From contig JAFKER010000007.1 in assembly GCA_017308595.1 (NCBI GenBank), positions 1 through 64,000 of the forward strand: DNA of 64,000 bases. Direction: 5' to 3'. The stretch is from Afipia sp. GTDB taxonomy: Bacteria; Pseudomonadota; Alphaproteobacteria; Rhizobiales; Xanthobacteraceae. Below, one piece after another: positions 40,905 through 50,703 of this stretch. The position numbers and the translations under genes were made by a program. The notes below the pieces were generated by a model, which was given only the letters and a program-made list of their open reading frames with translations, ran no database searches and had not been told where the DNA came from. Numbering within the stretch: the stretch's first letter is position 1; each line of letters begins with the position of its first letter.

Positions 40905-42446
40905 ATGCCAAGCCGTATTGGTGACGCGTTGTACTGGTTTGCGACGTATACGCCGGACAAGACTGCGATCATATCCGGTCTGGGGTCACAAACATACGAA
41001 CAACTGTGGTCGCGCGTGCGTCGCCTGGCGAACTCCTTTGCGAAGATTGGAATCAAGCCGGGCGATCGTGTTGCGCTGCTAATGCAGAACAGTAGCCGTT
41101 ATCTCGAACTTTATCAGGCGGCGGCTCTGATGGGCATTGCTGTTGTACCGCTCAATTTCCGCTTCGTGGCAAGCGAGATCGAATATGTCGTCAACCATTC
41201 AGGCGCGAGTGCTCTCGTGTACGACACGCCGTTCTCCGACACGGTCAATTCGCTGAAGGGAAAGCTGCCGTCTGTCGATGGGTGCTATATTGTTTCTGAT
41301 GGTCCGGGCGGCGACGGCGCGTATTCCTACGAAGCACTGATCGAGGCGGGAGCGGAGGTGATGCCCGACGTTCCGGCCGATCTGGATGCCTGTTACTTCC
41401 AGGGTTACACATCCGGCACGACTGGATTTCCCAAGGGTTGTGTGAACCCGCATCGGGGGTTTGCTGATTGTTTGCGGCGTATGGCCACGATTTACGGCAT
41501 CAACGCAAACGATCGTGAATTTGTTGCCGCGCCTCTTTTTCATGAGGCGCCTGCGCTGTTTTCTCTGCTTCAACTGTTCTGTGGCGGCACGGTTGTCGTC
41601 ACCAGCGATACGATGCCGGCGAATGTCTTCGGGATGATCGACCGCTACAAGGCCACATGGACATTCATGGTGCCAACCATGTGGGCCGCGATGATGACGA
41701 GTGATGAGCTCGATTCGTTCGATCTTGGATCTTTGCGCCTCGTGATTAGTGGCGGATCGCCGCTGTTGACGCATATCAAGGAATCCGTTCTCAAGCGGTT
41801 TCCTCACGCTGGCCTCAATGAGTTCTATGGCGGCACGGAGGTGGGTCTCGTCACAAATCTTGGGCCGCAAGACCAAGCCCGGAAAGTGCGTTCCGTCGGT
41901 CGTCCAGTCATCGGCATGTTTGTCGAACTGCGAGACGAGCGCGGAATCATGGTTCCGCAAGGTGAAGTCGGTGAAATTCATATCGGCGGCGCGACACTCA
42001 TCCGGGAGTACTTCAACAATCCTGAAGCAACCGCCGGTGCTCGCAATGGAAGCTTCTTCACGTTGGGCGATATGGGCCGGTTTGACGAGGAGGGCTATCT
42101 CTACATTGTCGACCGCAAGAAGGACATGATCATCAGCGGCGGTGAGAACATCTTCCCTAATGACATCGAGGACGTGCTGCACAGGCATCCGGCGGTGAAT
42201 ATGGTCGCCGTCGTCGGCGCACCGGATCCCAAATGGGGAGAAGTCGTTGTCGCGGCCGTGGTGTTGAAGCAAGGGCACTCCGCAACGGAGGCCGAGCTGA
42301 TTGCACACTGCAAGGAGTTGCTTTCGAACTTCAAAGTTCCAAAGAAAATCGACTTCCGAGATCAACTCCCGATGTCTTCCTTTGGAAAGATATTGAGGCG
42401 CGACGTCCGCCAACTGTACTGGGAAAAGCAGGACGTCCAAGTCTGA
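40905..42446 (+). CDS. AMP-dependent acyl-CoA ligase
   Basis: 513 residues from ATG 40905 (GAAGGGAGAG upstream); an earlier frame from 40821 crosses the operator and is rejected. The AMP-binding P-loop is YTSGTTGFPKGCV; later EFYGGTEVGL and the hinge GYLYIVDRKKDMIISGGENI are present, with the C-terminal KFGKILRR-type lysine region as SSFGKILRRDV. It activates an organic acid to its CoA thioester. The following ABC transporter would import the acid, and the MaoC pair would act on the enoyl-CoA. Confidence 0.88.
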   Translation: MPSRIGDALYWFATYTPDKTAIISGLGSQTYEQLWSRVRRLANSFAKIGIKPGDRVALLMQNSSRYLELYQAAALMGIAVVPLNFRFVASEIEYVVNHSGASALVYDTPFSDTVNSLKGKLPSVDGCYIVSDGPGGDGAYSYEALIEAGAEVMPDVPADLDACYFQGYTSGTTGFPKGCVNPHRGFADCLRRMATIYGINANDREFVAAPLFHEAPALFSLLQLFCGGTVVVTSDTMPANVFGMIDRYKATWTFMVPTMWAAMMTSDELDSFDLGSLRLVISGGSPLLTHIKESVLKRFPHAGLNEFYGGTEVGLVTNLGPQDQARKVRSVGRPVIGMFVELRDERGIMVPQGEVGEIHIGGATLIREYFNNPEATAGARNGSFFTLGDMGRFDEEGYLYIVDRKKDMIISGGENIFPNDIEDVLHRHPAVNMVAVVGAPDPKWGEVVVAAVVLKQGHSATEAELIAHCKELLSNFKVPKKIDFRDQLPMSSFGKILRRDVRQLYWEKQDVQV

Positions 42447-42542
42447 CGCGGGATTTAGCCTTCAGCGCTCGACGGTGAAAGCGCTATCGCGCTGGAGCAC
42501 ACGAGAAAATCAAAAATACAAAAATACAGGAAAGGAAATCAC

Positions 42543-43715
42543 ATGAAACTAGTTCACTATCTTCGCAACTCTCTGTTCGCTGCCGCTGCTTTTGCTCTTT
42601 CGGCTTTGGCTCAGCCGGCCGTCGCACAGCAGACATACAAAATTGGCGCGATGCTCGATGTGACCGGTGGCGCGTCGTTCTTAGGCAAGCCGGAGCATAA
42701 TGCTGTCATCCTCGCCGTCGAGGAGGCCAATCAGGCTGGCGGCATTCGCGGCAACAAGGTCGAGCTGGTCTTTGAGGATACCAAGAGCACAGAAACCGAC
42801 ACGGTTCTGGCGGCTCGCAAGCTCATCAATCAAGCGAAAGTGCTTGCAATCGTCGGCCCGAGCCGGACTGGCGGTGCGATGGCAGCCATTCCGATCGTGA
42901 CCGAGGCCGAAGTGGCGCTGTTGTGCCCGGTGTCCGGCGTGAACGTGATCGAACCGATCGCCGAGCGCAAATGGGTGTTTCGTCCGGGGCAGGGCGGCGA
43001 CCTTTCCGTGGCCAAGGTGCTTGATTATGCCAAGCGTGCGGGATGGAAGAAGCTGGGTATTCTCCACTCTGCCGATGCCTATGGTGAAGACGGGCGCGAC
43101 AACATGCGCAAGCTTGCCAAGGGCGCCGGCGTATCTCTCGATCGGGAGGAATCTTTCCCGGCCAACTCGACCGACCTGAAGCCACAGCTTGCCAAGCTGA
43201 AATCTGCGGGTGTGGATGCCATTTTCATGCATGGCCTCGGCGCACCGTCGGCCATCGTTTACAAGAATGCCCGTGAACTTGAGTTGGCGACCCCGATTAT
43301 TTCCGGCCATGGTCAGGCAAACAGCGCATTCCGAAATGCGGTTGGCGACGCCGTGATCGGGCAGCCGATCGTGGGGGCGCCCGTGTTGGTCTGGAGCGAG
43401 TTGCCGAATTCCCACCCTCAAAGGAAAGTATCGGAATCGTTCGTTACCAAGTACCAGGCGAAGTTCGGGACTGCGCCGGACATGTTCGCAGGTGTTGCCT
43501 ACGACTCCGCCAACATGGTCCTGCAGGCGCTTCGTGAAACCAACGGGGACCGCGCGCAGATTCGCGATTGGCTTGAAAACAAGGTGAAGAACTACATCGG
43601 CGTCACCGGCGTCTTTAATTTCAGCGCGCAGGATCATGGCGGACTGAAAAGCGATGCACTGGTCATGATGATCGCTGACAAGGACGGCTGGCGGCTTGCG
43701 GACTACGAGAAGTAA
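42543..43715 (+). CDS. ABC transporter periplasmic binding protein (Liv type), third system
   Basis: 390 residues with a signal peptide (cleavage near AVAQ-QT, ~29). The mature start, YKIGAMLDVTGGASFLGKPE, and later IVGPSRTGGAMAAIPIVTEA are Liv/HAAT-type. GGAAAGGAAATC precedes the ATG. It follows the ligase by ~96 bases and is the first transporter gene; the ligand is probably the ligase substrate. Confidence 0.87.
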   Translation: MKLVHYLRNSLFAAAAFALSALAQPAVAQQTYKIGAMLDVTGGASFLGKPEHNAVILAVEEANQAGGIRGNKVELVFEDTKSTETDTVLAARKLINQAKVLAIVGPSRTGGAMAAIPIVTEAEVALLCPVSGVNVIEPIAERKWVFRPGQGGDLSVAKVLDYAKRAGWKKLGILHSADAYGEDGRDNMRKLAKGAGVSLDREESFPANSTDLKPQLAKLKSAGVDAIFMHGLGAPSAIVYKNARELELATPIISGHGQANSAFRNAVGDAVIGQPIVGAPVLVWSELPNSHPQRKVSESFVTKYQAKFGTAPDMFAGVAYDSANMVLQALRETNGDRAQIRDWLENKVKNYIGVTGVFNFSAQDHGGLKSDALVMMIADKDGWRLADYEK

Positions 43716-43721
43716 GTCATC

Positions 43722-44600
43722 ATGGATTGGGAGGCAATTCCGCAGTTCCTCGCTGGAGGGCTCGCCATCGGTGCCGTCTACGGACTGATCGGTGTCGGAT
43801 TCAGCCTGATCTACAGCACAAGCAAGGTCATCAACTTTGCGCAGGGCGAGTTCGTCGTTTACGGCGGACTCGCGACTGTATCGCTGACCTTGTTCAATAT
43901 ACCTGCGTCCGTAGCGTTGCCGCTTTCCCTTGCCGCAAGTCTCGTCATGGGAGGTGCCCTGCAAGGGTTACTCTCGACTGCCCGTAAAGGCAGCAACGAG
44001 CTGACCTACATCATGACAACGATCGGTGTTGCAATCGCATTGCAGGGCCTCGCCCATCAGATATGGGGGACCGACTACAAGACATATGCACTATATCCCC
44101 AAGGCACGATCAAGATGTTCGGTGCGAGCGTCAATTACGCCACCATGACCATTTTATTGATGACCGCCGTGGTGTGTATTGTTCTATGGGTCTTCCTGTT
44201 CCGTACCATGGTCGGAAAGGCAATGCGTGCTTGCGCGAATGACAGCCGCGCGGCCCAGACTGTAGGCATTCGGCCGCGGCGCATGGTGCTGCTTGCTTAT
44301 GTTGCGAGCGCTGCAATTGGTGGCCTCGCGGGAATGCTGATCACGCCGTCGCAGATGATGTCTTACGACAACGGGGTCATCCTCGCCATCAAGGGTTTTA
44401 CCGCTGCGATTGTCGGTGGATTGGCAAATCCGTTCGGGGCTGTTGTGGGCGGTCTCGTGCTGGGATTGATCGAAGGACTGGGCGTCGGGTTGATATCCTC
44501 GGATCTACAGAATGCGTACGCCTTCCTCACTCTCCTGTTGATTCTTCTTGTTCGTCCTCAGGGTCTGTTCGGTCGTGCAGAACCGGGATCAGCCCGATGA
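43722..44600 (+). CDS. ABC transporter permease (LivH type)
   Basis: 292 residues, membrane protein with GVGFSLIYSTSKVINFAQGE, ELTYIMTTIGVAIALQGLAH and GGLANPFGAVVGGLVLGLIE. Starts six bases after the binding-protein stop. Overlaps the fused gene by ATGA. Confidence 0.87.
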   Translation: MDWEAIPQFLAGGLAIGAVYGLIGVGFSLIYSTSKVINFAQGEFVVYGGLATVSLTLFNIPASVALPLSLAASLVMGGALQGLLSTARKGSNELTYIMTTIGVAIALQGLAHQIWGTDYKTYALYPQGTIKMFGASVNYATMTILLMTAVVCIVLWVFLFRTMVGKAMRACANDSRAAQTVGIRPRRMVLLAYVASAAIGGLAGMLITPSQMMSYDNGVILAIKGFTAAIVGGLANPFGAVVGGLVLGLIEGLGVGLISSDLQNAYAFLTLLLILLVRPQGLFGRAEPGSAR

Positions 44601-46315
44601 GCACATGGTCTTCTCCGATGTCTTTGTGGATAAAGCAGGGGCCCATGCTGGGTATCCTGGCTTTATTTGTCGCCATTCCTCTCGTTTCCCAGGATCCTTA
44701 CGTTCTCGGCGTCTGGACATTTCTGCTTCTCAATATCCTCGTCGTTGTCGGACTCGATCTCTTGCTGGGTTATGCAGGACAGCTCTCGCTGGGGCATGGC
44801 ATCTTTGTCGCGATAGGTGCCTACGCGTCCGGCTTGCTCACAACGAAGGCCGGCTTTTCGGGGTGGGCCGCGATCCCTGTCGGTATGTTTGCCGCCGCCT
44901 TGTTGGCAGCCATTGTGGCGATTCCGACACTGCGTTTGCGCGGCTACTATCTTGCGATGGCTACTCTGGGTTTCCCGGTGATGTTTGATGCCGTAATCCG
45001 GATCACGTCCCAATGGAGCGGTGGCTCATCGGGCATTATCTCGATTCCACGGCTTAAAATCGGCGGCTATATTCTGCGCGATCCGCTTGTTTACTATTAT
45101 CTGGTGCTGGGCGTTGTCGCAGTCGTTCTCGTGCTTGTCTGGAATCTGGCCAATTCCAGGTTGGGCCTGAAGCTGCGCGCGATTCACGCGGACGAGACCG
45201 CGGCTTCAGCCCGGGGAATCAACGTGACCTTGCTTAAGGTTATTGTGTTCGTCTTGAGTGCAACGATCGCGGCGTTGAGCGGAAGTCTCTATGTTCACAA
45301 CGTTCAGTTCGTCGCGCCCGATACGTTTGGTCTCAACTATTCTCTGACACTGGTTATCATGCTCGTTGTGGGGGGAATGGGCCGCGTTTGGGGCGGTGTT
45401 CTCGGTGTTGTTCTTTTGGGCTGGATGCCTGAATTGCTGCGCGAGGCTGCGACCTGGCAGCCGGTGATCTTCGGCTCTATCCTGGCCATCATCATGTTGT
45501 TCGCACCGTGCGGCCTTGCCGGCTTTGTTCGCAGGCGTTCGTTCTTTTCGCCTGTCGATTCAGGAACGGCTCCGCTGCTGCCGACCCTAAGTCAACAGCG
45601 TGTTCTCGCGGTTAAAGAGATCGAAAAGACCTTTGGCGGCGTGCAAGCGGTCAAGGGATTGAGCTTTGATGTCAAAGCCGGGGAGATCAAATCGATCATA
45701 GGACCAAACGGGGCAGGAAAATCCACTGCGCTGGCGTTGATCTCCGGTACTATTACCGCAGACCGGGGCGCAATCGAACTTGGCGGACACTCCGTGGCGG
45801 AGACACCGGACTATCTTCGTGCGCGCCGCGGATTGGCGCGTACCTTTCAGCACGCCCGCTTGATTCCGTCACTAACAGTTTACGAGAACATGGTGCTCGG
45901 TGCGTCCGTGCTGGGGAGCCGGTGTGAGGTTGAGGCGAGCAAGATACTACGCCAGCTCAATCTCGTGGATGTCGCTCGAGCCTTTCCGGAAGAGACGAAC
46001 CAGTACGAACGCAGGCTGATTGAAATCGGCATAGCGCTGGCCGCTAATCCGAGGCTTCTGTTGCTGGATGAACCCGGTGCCGGTCTCTCGTCTACTGAAA
46101 TTGAACAATTGTCGGCACTGCTGCGCGAACAAAGGCAGAGGGGATGCGCGATTGTTTTGGTTGATCACATCATGAGCCTGGTTATTCCGCTCTCCGACAG
46201 CATTCTGGTGCTGAATAGCGGGATGCCGATCATTGATGGATCGCCCGATAAAGTAATCGCGGATCCGGAAGTTCGGCGCGCTTACCTCGGCGAGAGGAGC
46301 GATGTCCATGCTTGA
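44597..46315 (+). CDS. Fused LivM-type permease and LivG-type ATPase
   Basis: 572 residues in one uninterrupted frame. Residues ~1-310 are LivM (YAGQLSLGHGIFVAIGAYAS, GGMGRVWGGVLGVVLLGWMP). Residues ~330-572 are a LivG ATPase with Walker A GPNGAGKST (Gly369) and Walker B LLLLDEPGAGLSS, then LVDHIMSLVI. The signature is unusual: LivG proteins have LSYGQQRRLEIA here, while this reads ETNQYERRLIEIG, with no LSxGQ. Fusions of LivM and LivG occur in other Alphaproteobacteria. Translationally coupled on both sides. Confidence 0.87.
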   Translation: MSTWSSPMSLWIKQGPMLGILALFVAIPLVSQDPYVLGVWTFLLLNILVVVGLDLLLGYAGQLSLGHGIFVAIGAYASGLLTTKAGFSGWAAIPVGMFAAALLAAIVAIPTLRLRGYYLAMATLGFPVMFDAVIRITSQWSGGSSGIISIPRLKIGGYILRDPLVYYYLVLGVVAVVLVLVWNLANSRLGLKLRAIHADETAASARGINVTLLKVIVFVLSATIAALSGSLYVHNVQFVAPDTFGLNYSLTLVIMLVVGGMGRVWGGVLGVVLLGWMPELLREAATWQPVIFGSILAIIMLFAPCGLAGFVRRRSFFSPVDSGTAPLLPTLSQQRVLAVKEIEKTFGGVQAVKGLSFDVKAGEIKSIIGPNGAGKSTALALISGTITADRGAIELGGHSVAETPDYLRARRGLARTFQHARLIPSLTVYENMVLGASVLGSRCEVEASKILRQLNLVDVARAFPEETNQYERRLIEIGIALAANPRLLLLDEPGAGLSSTEIEQLSALLREQRQRGCAIVLVDHIMSLVIPLSDSILVLNSGMPIIDGSPDKVIADPEVRRAYLGERSDVHA

Positions 46316-47021
46316 TGTGCGGGGGCTTCAGGTTCGCTACGGAGCAATCCTTGCAGTGGATGGTCTGGATCTTCGGGTCGATGCGGGGGAGATCGTCGTT
46401 CTGATCGGCGCAAATGGCGCCGGTAAGTCCAGCGCTGTGAATGCCATTACCGGGCTCGTTCAACAAGCTAAAGGCAAGATCAGCTTTGATGGAGAAGATG
46501 TCTGCCGCCTGGATGCCGCGGAGCGAGTCCGGCGCGGTCTGGCGCTTGTAATCGAAGGACGGGGTATTTTCTCTGAGATGACCGTTCGTGAGAATATCGA
46601 ACTCGGGGCTTTTGCGAAGCCGGACTTGCGCGGCTTATCTCTGCAATCTGCGATCGACAGCGTGGTCGCAATGTTCCCCCGGCTCGGTGATCGGTTCAAT
46701 CAGATAGCCGGAACCCTGAGCGGTGGTGAACAGCAGATGCTCGCGATCGGGCGCGCATTGATGAGTTCGCCGCGCTTGCTGGTGTTGGATGAGCCATCTC
46801 TCGGCCTTGCGCCGCGCATCGTAGATGAGATTGCGGAACGTTTAATTCAGCTTGCGCGGGAATCCGGCGTGACCGTGCTGATCGCTGAACAAAACGCCGC
46901 CCTCGGACTCAACATCTCTGATCGGGCCTATGTGTTGCAGCGCGGTCGTGTGGCACTTCAAGGATATGCATCTGAATTGCGATCTAATACCGATCTGATG
47001 CGGGTCTATCTGGAGGGTTAG
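46302..47021 (+). CDS. ABC transporter ATP-binding protein (LivF type)
   Basis: 239 residues starting MSMLDVRGLQVRYGAILAVD, with GGAG upstream. Walker A GANGAGKSS, signature LSGGEQQMLAIGRAL, Walker B LLVLDEPSLGLAP and LIAEQNAALGL. The signature is canonical, unlike its fused partner's. Overlaps the previous gene by 14 bases; last gene of the operon. Confidence 0.87.
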   Translation: MSMLDVRGLQVRYGAILAVDGLDLRVDAGEIVVLIGANGAGKSSAVNAITGLVQQAKGKISFDGEDVCRLDAAERVRRGLALVIEGRGIFSEMTVRENIELGAFAKPDLRGLSLQSAIDSVVAMFPRLGDRFNQIAGTLSGGEQQMLAIGRALMSSPRLLVLDEPSLGLAPRIVDEIAERLIQLARESGVTVLIAEQNAALGLNISDRAYVLQRGRVALQGYASELRSNTDLMRVYLEG

Positions 47022-47509
47022 CCAGGTCTGGGGCCAACTCGAGTTCATTCATCTCGTTTCCGCCATCTGATTTATGGCCTGAAGAGCCTCTCTGTTAGTT
47101 GCGACAAGAAGCCATTAACAGCGGAAACGTAGTCGTCCGGTTGCGAACCGTTCGAGTGCGCGGCCGAGATCGGTAGATCTGCTCCAAGATGTCCCTGTCG
47201 CGAGACTTAGGGGTTGATCTCCAGCTTTGGACGTTGGCTGTCGCCTGAGGCCAGCAATGTAATTAGGATTTAGGAACATTTGGCAGTATCCTTGAAATGC
47301 ACTGCCCGAGCTTGGGTCTTTGCGCACATCCGAGTTGCACGTAGTAACTTGACAATCAAAGCCGACGGCATCGACACTGATGCCTAACTGATTGAAGTCA
47401 TTCTGTAGATTTTGTTTCGCAGTCGCAACGTGGCTGCGTCCGTCACAAAGAAAGATAATTCGAAGCCGCGGGGGGCCGCAGCAAGAGGCCACAAACTGAG
47501 GAATGCTCG
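47022..47509. other. Intergenic stretch with possible protein fragment on minus strand
   Basis: No intact gene. The minus-strand frame 47115-47519 has a protein-like stretch (LRIIFLCDGRSHVATAKQNL ... GISVDAVGFDCQVTTCNSDV), reminiscent of the later part of a von Willebrand A domain, but its ends are not family-like. I treat it as an unconfirmed fragment. Confidence 0.3.
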
Positions 47510-47935
47510 ATGAAGGCAAGATACAGGGCCAAGGAAATCGTTGCCAAGTTGCGGATCGTTGAGGAATTGGCGGCGAACGGTCGGCGAATTTCAGAGTGCG
47601 TGCAGGAAATTGGTGTCACTGAAGTGACGTACTATCGGTGGCGAAACAGATACGGAGATATCGAGAGCGATCAGGCTGAGCGGCTGGTGGAGTTGGAAGC
47701 AGAGATTGCCCAGTTGCGCCGGGCTGTGTCCGATCTGACATTAGACAAGCTCATCTTGCTTGAAGCAACAACGATGGCGACATTGAGCCCTGAGCGTCGT
47801 TCGGCTTATGTCAAACAAGCCAAGGCAGTGCTTGGGGTTTCCGAACGGCGTGCTTGCCTGGCGCTTGGGCAGCATCGGTCGACGCAGCGCAAGATTCAGG
47901 CTCGGTTGTCGTTAGCGGCTGGATCGTCCAGTTGA
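47510..47935 (+). pseudogene. IS3-family transposase remnant (OrfA plus start of OrfB)
   Basis: OrfA-like residues include KEIVAKLRIVEELAANGRRI, GVTEVTYYRWRNRYG and LRRAVSDLTLDKLILLEAT, typical of IS3 OrfA of the IS407 type. OrfB normally begins SPxRRRACVxxVxxxxGVSERRACxxLGQHRSTQRK. Here LSPERRSAYVKQAKAVLGVS and then ERRACLALGQHRSTQRK follow in the same frame, and the DDE domain is absent. A decayed, truncated element; no clear terminal inverted repeats were found. Confidence 0.75.
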
Positions 47936-48197
47936 TGTAACATTCGCGTAATTTCCCGCGGGGGCGGGCGGTAAGAGATATGACCTCACGATAGGCCGTC
48001 TATTTTCTCTCTTTTCCTGCTTTTCGATGTCACATTGCCTTCTTGGCGCTGACGGATATTGCCGGCATTCCTTTCGGCATTGATTATGCAAGGCAAGCCG
48101 TGTCGGATCACTTGGCTTAGGGACAGCAGGCCGTGTGGTTGTTGTATGAGAATTCTCGTCCATAGACTTTGAGTATCCGCCGATTTAGGAGGGCTCG

Positions 48198-49244
48198 ATG
48201 CAAGCGACTGCTTCCGATGTTTCGGCTAGCCGCGACACCACGCTGGTTGATCTGGCCTTGCAAGGCGGCGGCTCTCATGGTGCGTTTACCTGGGGCGTTC
48301 TCGACAGGCTTCTTGAGGAAACGTGGCTTCGGATCGACGGTATTTCCGGAACGTCGGCGGGCGCAATGAATGCCGTGGTATTGGTCGATGGCTATGAGAA
48401 AGGCGGGCCAAAGGGAGCGCAGGTTGCGCTTGAGGGCTTTTGGCGGCGAGTTTCCCATTCTGCTCGGTTCAGCCCAATTCGGCGAAGCCCCGTGGATGTT
48501 CTTCTGGGAAGGTGGACATTGGACACGTCGCCGTTTTTCCTTGCGTTTGATTTCGCCGCGCGCGTGTTCTCGCCTTATGACATGAACCCCCGAGGGGTTA
48601 ATCCACTGCGGGAGGTTCTTGCCGAATGCGTGGATTTCGACCGTGTCGCAAACTCGTCAATCCGATTGTTCGTGACAGCGACGAATGTGCGTACCGGCCG
48701 GGGCAGGGTATTCAGAAACAGCGAGCTGACGCCTGATGTGCTGCTTGCTTCCGCCTGTCTCCCGACGTTGTTTCAAGCCATAGAAATTGACGGCGAGGCA
48801 TATTGGGATGGCGGCTATTCGGGCAATCCGACCATTACTCCTCTGGTCCGTGAATGCGCATCACATGACACGTTGCTCGTTGCAGTCAATCCGGTCGAGC
48901 GGCAAGGTACGCCACGTTCGGCGCGCGAGATACTCGACCGCCTGAACGAGGTTTCTTTCAATGCGACCTTGTTGAAGGAATTACGTATGATCGCTCTTTT
49001 GCGCCAGGTGGTCGATGCCGGCACTGGCGAGGGGGCTCTGTGGGCGGCGATGCGCATTCATCTTATTTCCAGCTCGACCATCGATCAACTCGGAGCTTCT
49101 TCCAAATTCAATGCAGAGTGGGATTTCCTGAGCATGCTGCGAGACGAGGGTAGGCGTTGCGCGGAATCGTTCCTGAAAGCTTCTGCAGCGGATGTAGGCA
49201 AGCGTTCCACGCTCGATCTCGATGTCCTTCTGAAGGAGATATAA
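48198..49244 (+). CDS. Patatin-like phospholipase
   Basis: 348 residues. The oxyanion loop is LALQGGGSHGAFTWGVLDRL, the nucleophile elbow GISGTSAGAMNAVV has Ser53, and Asp204 lies in YWDGGYSGNP: the Ser-Asp dyad of patatins is intact. No signal peptide, so probably cytoplasmic; acyl-ester or lipid hydrolysis is expected. Followed five bases later by a GntP-family permease, with which it forms an operon. Confidence 0.85.
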   Translation: MQATASDVSASRDTTLVDLALQGGGSHGAFTWGVLDRLLEETWLRIDGISGTSAGAMNAVVLVDGYEKGGPKGAQVALEGFWRRVSHSARFSPIRRSPVDVLLGRWTLDTSPFFLAFDFAARVFSPYDMNPRGVNPLREVLAECVDFDRVANSSIRLFVTATNVRTGRGRVFRNSELTPDVLLASACLPTLFQAIEIDGEAYWDGGYSGNPTITPLVRECASHDTLLVAVNPVERQGTPRSAREILDRLNEVSFNATLLKELRMIALLRQVVDAGTGEGALWAAMRIHLISSSTIDQLGASSKFNAEWDFLSMLRDEGRRCAESFLKASAADVGKRSTLDLDVLLKEI

Positions 49245-49248
49245 GACG

Positions 49249-50703
49249 GTGGGCCTGTTCGGCATTTTTCTCGCGCTCGGATTGCTCATTTGGTTGGCTT
49301 ATCGCGGCTGGAGCGTGCTTCTTTTGGCGCCGGCGGCCGCGCTTATCGCTGCTGCCGTTTCCCGAGAGCCGCTGCTTGCTCATTGGACGCAGACTTTCAT
49401 GGGGAGCGCCGCGCAGTTTCTCGCGCAGTTCTTTCCGCTATTCCTGCTCGGCGCTCTGTTCGGAAAGTTGATGGATGACAGCGGTTCGGTCGAAGCCATT
49501 GCGCGGTTTATGACCGAGCGCCTTGGTACTCGTCGCGCAATACTGGCGGTGGTTCTCGCGGGGGCATTTGTCACGTACGGCGGTGTCAGCTTGTTCGTCG
49601 CATTTTTCGTGCTGGCGCCGATGGCGCAAGCGCTGTTTCAAGCCGCAGATATCCCCAGGCGGCTGATGCCGGCCGCCATTGCACTCGGCACCTCGACATT
49701 TACAATGACAGCGTTTCCCGGCACGCCCGCCATTCAAAACGCAATTCCGATGCCGTTCTTCGGCACCACGCCCTTTGCCGCACCGGGGCTCGGTATCATC
49801 GCCTCGGCGATCATGCTGGGATTTGGATTGTGGTGGCTCATCCGAAGTGAAGCTGCAGCCCGGCGCGCGGGTGAGGGATATGGCGGTGACCCGGATAATG
49901 TCCTTCGCACCGTTGCCGATGATCCGATCATTCGAGAACGCGCGACGACCGCGCGTGAATTCGATCCTGCCGAGATGAGTCACGGCCGTCACACCGATGT
50001 GGCGGTGCCGATTGGCGTGGCTGCGTTGCCCCTGGTTGTGGTCGTGATCGTCAATTTGTTGATGTCGCTGGTTATTCTACCTCGCCTGGATTTTTCCTTT
50101 CTGGCGGAGGCACGCTGGGGGAGTACGTCGCTGTCGGCGGTTGCGGGTGTATGGTCGGTTGTTGTCGCGCTTGCCGCGGCGATCCTGACGCTAATTCTCG
50201 TGAATCGCCGGCGGCTGCGGTCGTTACGCGAGAGCATGGATGCCGGCGCTAACGCCTCTGTTCTGCCGGCGTTCAGTGTCGCCAGCCTTGTGGGCTTCGG
50301 CGCCGTCGTCGCAATGCTGCCAGCGTTCGATATCGTACGCGATTGGGTACTCTCGATTGGCGGTGGTCCGCTGGTCTCGCTTGCGACGGCGACCAATGTA
50401 CTCGCCGCGCTGACTGGATCGGCTTCCGGCGGCATGACGATCGCGCTCGATGCGCTCGGTGATACCTATATGCGTATCGCTGCGGAGCAGGGCATCGATC
50501 CTGCCTTGATGCATCGGGTCGCGGCGATTGGATCTGGCACGCTTGATAGTCTTCCTCACAATGGAGCGGTTGTGACGCTGCTGGCCGTCTGCGGATCGAC
50601 GCATCGCGAAAGTTATCTCGATATCGTCATGGTAGGGATTGTTAGCGCGCTCGTTGCTCTTGTTGCGGTTATCGTTTTAGGAACGGCTTTTGGATCGTTC
50701 TAA
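49249..50703 (+). CDS. GntP-family permease
   Basis: 484 residues from a GTG at 49249; its GGAG lies in the end of the patatin gene. About 12 hydrophobic helices, with FGKLMDDSGSVEAIARFMTE, LAGAFVTYGGVSLFVAFFVL and DSLPHNGAVVTLLAVCG, all typical of the gluconate/hydroxy-acid permease family. Likely imports a sugar acid or hydroxy acid by proton symport; linkage to a lipase suggests a hydroxyacyl product such as 3-hydroxybutyrate, which is a guess. Confidence 0.83.
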   Translation: MGLFGIFLALGLLIWLAYRGWSVLLLAPAAALIAAAVSREPLLAHWTQTFMGSAAQFLAQFFPLFLLGALFGKLMDDSGSVEAIARFMTERLGTRRAILAVVLAGAFVTYGGVSLFVAFFVLAPMAQALFQAADIPRRLMPAAIALGTSTFTMTAFPGTPAIQNAIPMPFFGTTPFAAPGLGIIASAIMLGFGLWWLIRSEAAARRAGEGYGGDPDNVLRTVADDPIIRERATTAREFDPAEMSHGRHTDVAVPIGVAALPLVVVVIVNLLMSLVILPRLDFSFLAEARWGSTSLSAVAGVWSVVVALAAAILTLILVNRRRLRSLRESMDAGANASVLPAFSVASLVGFGAVVAMLPAFDIVRDWVLSIGGGPLVSLATATNVLAALTGSASGGMTIALDALGDTYMRIAAEQGIDPALMHRVAAIGSGTLDSLPHNGAVVTLLAVCGSTHRESYLDIVMVGIVSALVALVAVIVLGTAFGSF

